Shown piece by piece: positions 62,601 through 64,000 of a DNA stretch of 64,000 bases (position 1 is its first letter; every line of letters begins with the position of its first letter). This stretch comes from Carex sylvatica. Its lineage: Eukaryota > Streptophyta > Magnoliopsida > Poales > Cyperaceae. Made by a program: the position numbers and the translations under genes. The stretch is taken from positions 963,008 to 1,027,007 of the forward strand of contig CAXKVR010000138.1 of NCBI GenBank assembly GCA_964058845.1. The letters run 5' to 3'. The notes beneath the pieces were generated by a model. It saw nothing but the letters and a program-made list of their open reading frames with translations, was not told where the DNA came from and searched no databases.

Positions 62601-64000
62601 TGGTGTTTGGATCCCTCTAGTAGAATCCCTATATGGCAAGATAATAGGTCATTTACAACCCTAATACAACACTGCAATTGAAGGTCTATGGAGCACTCTA
62701 GTAGTGTCTCCAGATGGCAAGATAATTGGACATTTGCAACCCTAATACAACACTCCAATCGATGGTGTTTGGTGCACTCTATTAGCGTCTCTATATGGCT
62801 AGATAGTAGGGCATTCGCAACCCTAACACAACACTCCAATCGATGGTGTTTGGCGCACTCTAGTAGTGTCTCTATATGGCAAGATAATAGTCCATTTACA
62901 ACCTTAATACAACACTTCAATTGAAGGTGTTTGGAGCACTCGTAGTGTCTCTATATGGCAAGATAATAGGGCATTTACAACCCCAATACAACTTTCCAAT
63001 TGAAAGTGTTTGGAGCACTCTAATAGATTCTCTATATTGAAAGATATGGGAATTTACAACCCTAATACAACACTCCAATTGATGGTGTTTGGAACAGTCT
63101 AGTAGTATCTCCACATGGAAAGATAATAGGGCATTTACAACTCTAATACAATACTCCAATTGAAGGTGTTTGGAGTACTCTAGTAGTGTCTCCAGATGGC
63201 AACATAATAGGCTATTTGCAACCCTAATAAAACAGTTCAATTAAAGGTTTGGAGTACCCTTGTAGTGTCTCTATATGGAAAGATATTAGGGCATTTACAA
63301 CCTCAATAGAACACTCCAATTGAAGGTGTTTGCAGCACTCTAGTAGTATCTCTATATAGCAAGATAATACGACATTTACAACCCTAATACAACACACCAA
63401 TTGAAGGTGTTTGGAGCAGTCTTGTAGTGTCCCTATATGGCTATATAATAGGGCATTTACAACCCTAATACAACACTCCAGTTGAAGGTGTTTCGAGCAC
63501 CCTAGTAGTGTCTCTAGATGGGAAGATGATTGGGCATTCACAACCCTAATACAACTCTCCAATTGATGGTGTTTGGAGTACTCTAGTTGTGTCTCTAGAT
63601 GGCAAGATAATTGAGCATTTACAACCCTAATGCAAAACTTCAATTAAAGGTGTTTGAAGCACTCTAGTAGTGTCTCCAGATTTCAACATAATAGGCCATG
63701 TGCAACCCTAGTAAAACACTTCAATTGAAGGTATTTGCAGTACTCTTGTAGTGTCTGTATATGGCAAGATAATATGACATTTACAACCTCAATAGAACAA
63801 TCCAATTGAAGGTGTTTGGAGCACTCTAGTAGTATCTCTATAAAGCAAGATAATAGGGCATTTACAACCCTAATACAACACTCTAATTGATGGTGTTTGT
63901 AGCACTCTAGTAGTATATCCAGATGGCAAGATAATAGGGCATTTGCAACCCTAATACAACACTCCAATGGTTGGTGTTTGGTGCACTCTAGTAGCGTCTC
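53687..64000. repeat. 1939-bp higher-order repeat, five copies plus a partial sixth
   Basis: Near-identical blocks repeat every 1939 bp (about 24 monomers), at about 53687, 55626, 57565, 59504, 61443 and 63382 to the edge. The spacing is exact at many marker sites, for example those starting 54778, 56717, 58656, 60595 and 62534. Only a few single-base differences were seen among the copies. Confidence 0.95.

Larger units (their letters stand above)
43287..64000. repeat. Satellite array, 81-bp monomer, running off the right edge
   Basis: The consensus unit is about 81 bp and contains ACAACCCTAATACAACACTC, then CAATTGAAGGTGTTTGGAGC, then ACTCTAGTAGTGTCTCTATA, then TGGCAAGATAATAGGGCATT. About 18 kb of it is present, roughly 220 units, not counting the solo LTR. 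Left monomers are diverged, with indels; right ones form near-identical blocks. Because 81 is a multiple of three and the unit has few stops, long cysteine-rich frames open on the minus strand with a 27-residue period. Frames on the other strand and in a second minus frame are open too. I therefore read this as non-coding satellite. Confidence 0.95.

Noticed and set aside
43385..63967. Dozens of Cys-rich repeat-protein reading frames on the minus strand of the array (up to 236 codons)
   Set aside because: They follow from an 81-bp unit with few stops. Other frames and the + strand are open as well, frames end at indels, and there is no start context or intron structure.
43287..64000. CRISPR-like array (regular repeats)
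   Set aside because: Units are contiguous 81-bp monomers without unique spacers, in a plant genome; no cas genes.
43287..64000. Telomere or interstitial telomeric repeat because of CCCTAA words
   Set aside because: The word occurs once per 81 bp and not as tandem heptamers; no (CCCTAAA)n run is present.

Overview
This is nuclear DNA from a plant, almost certainly a flowering plant. The window carries a gene with 17 short exons whose product belongs to the plant Rab-GAP (TBC domain) family. It also holds a dead PIP aquaporin gene with plant-type introns, plant-type Ty1/copia and Ty3/gypsy retrotransposons primed by initiator tRNA-Met, an L1-clade LINE and several plant-style MITEs. No bacterial-style operon, rRNA or canonical tRNA gene was seen. 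The species cannot be named from sequence alone.

Layout from left to right. 1-2963: decayed LINE reverse transcriptase running in from outside the window. 3083-3937: a small repeat family and a hAT-type MITE. 5360-10940: one apparently intact gene on the + strand, a 786-residue TBC/Rab-GAP with a C-terminal coiled coil; one of its introns needs a GC-AG splice pair and another carries a foldback element. 10941-16620: AT-rich intergenic DNA with a perfect-TSD hAT MITE made of CGGGT pentamers (12720-13263), a possible old LTR and a SINE-like piece. 16624-20830: gene debris, comprising a piece of the vitamin B6 synthase PDX1, unassigned exon-like pieces with an in-frame duplication, a long-armed MITE and a Ulp1-protease-like scrap.

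22270-39640 is a minus-strand PIP aquaporin pseudogene split by a three-layer nest. A 15.5-kb copia element (23026-38573, TSD GGTAT) sits inside PIP exon 3. A 10.7-kb gypsy element in the opposite orientation (24799-35481, TSD AAAGC) sits inside the copia pol gene. The gypsy element has an uninterrupted 1530-codon polyprotein and 2942-bp LTRs that differ at about eight sites by eye, so it is the newest layer. The copia element is dead (gag deletion, several stops), and so is the aquaporin.

39641-43286 holds little that can be named: a G+C-richer island, a degenerate ~117-bp tandem repeat and a 35-bp inverted repeat. From 43287 to the right edge the window is one satellite array with an 81-bp unit, interrupted once by a 2.69-kb solo LTR (46481-49173, TSD CAAGA). 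The left part is diverged and irregular. From about 53687 the array becomes a near-perfect higher-order repeat of 1939 bp (about 24 monomers), repeated five times plus a partial copy. Variant sites in these copies follow the order A-B-C-A-B, which hints at a third level of 5817 bp. This hierarchical satellite is the most unusual thing in the window. The many repetitive open frames within it are by-products of a unit length divisible by three and are not annotated as genes.
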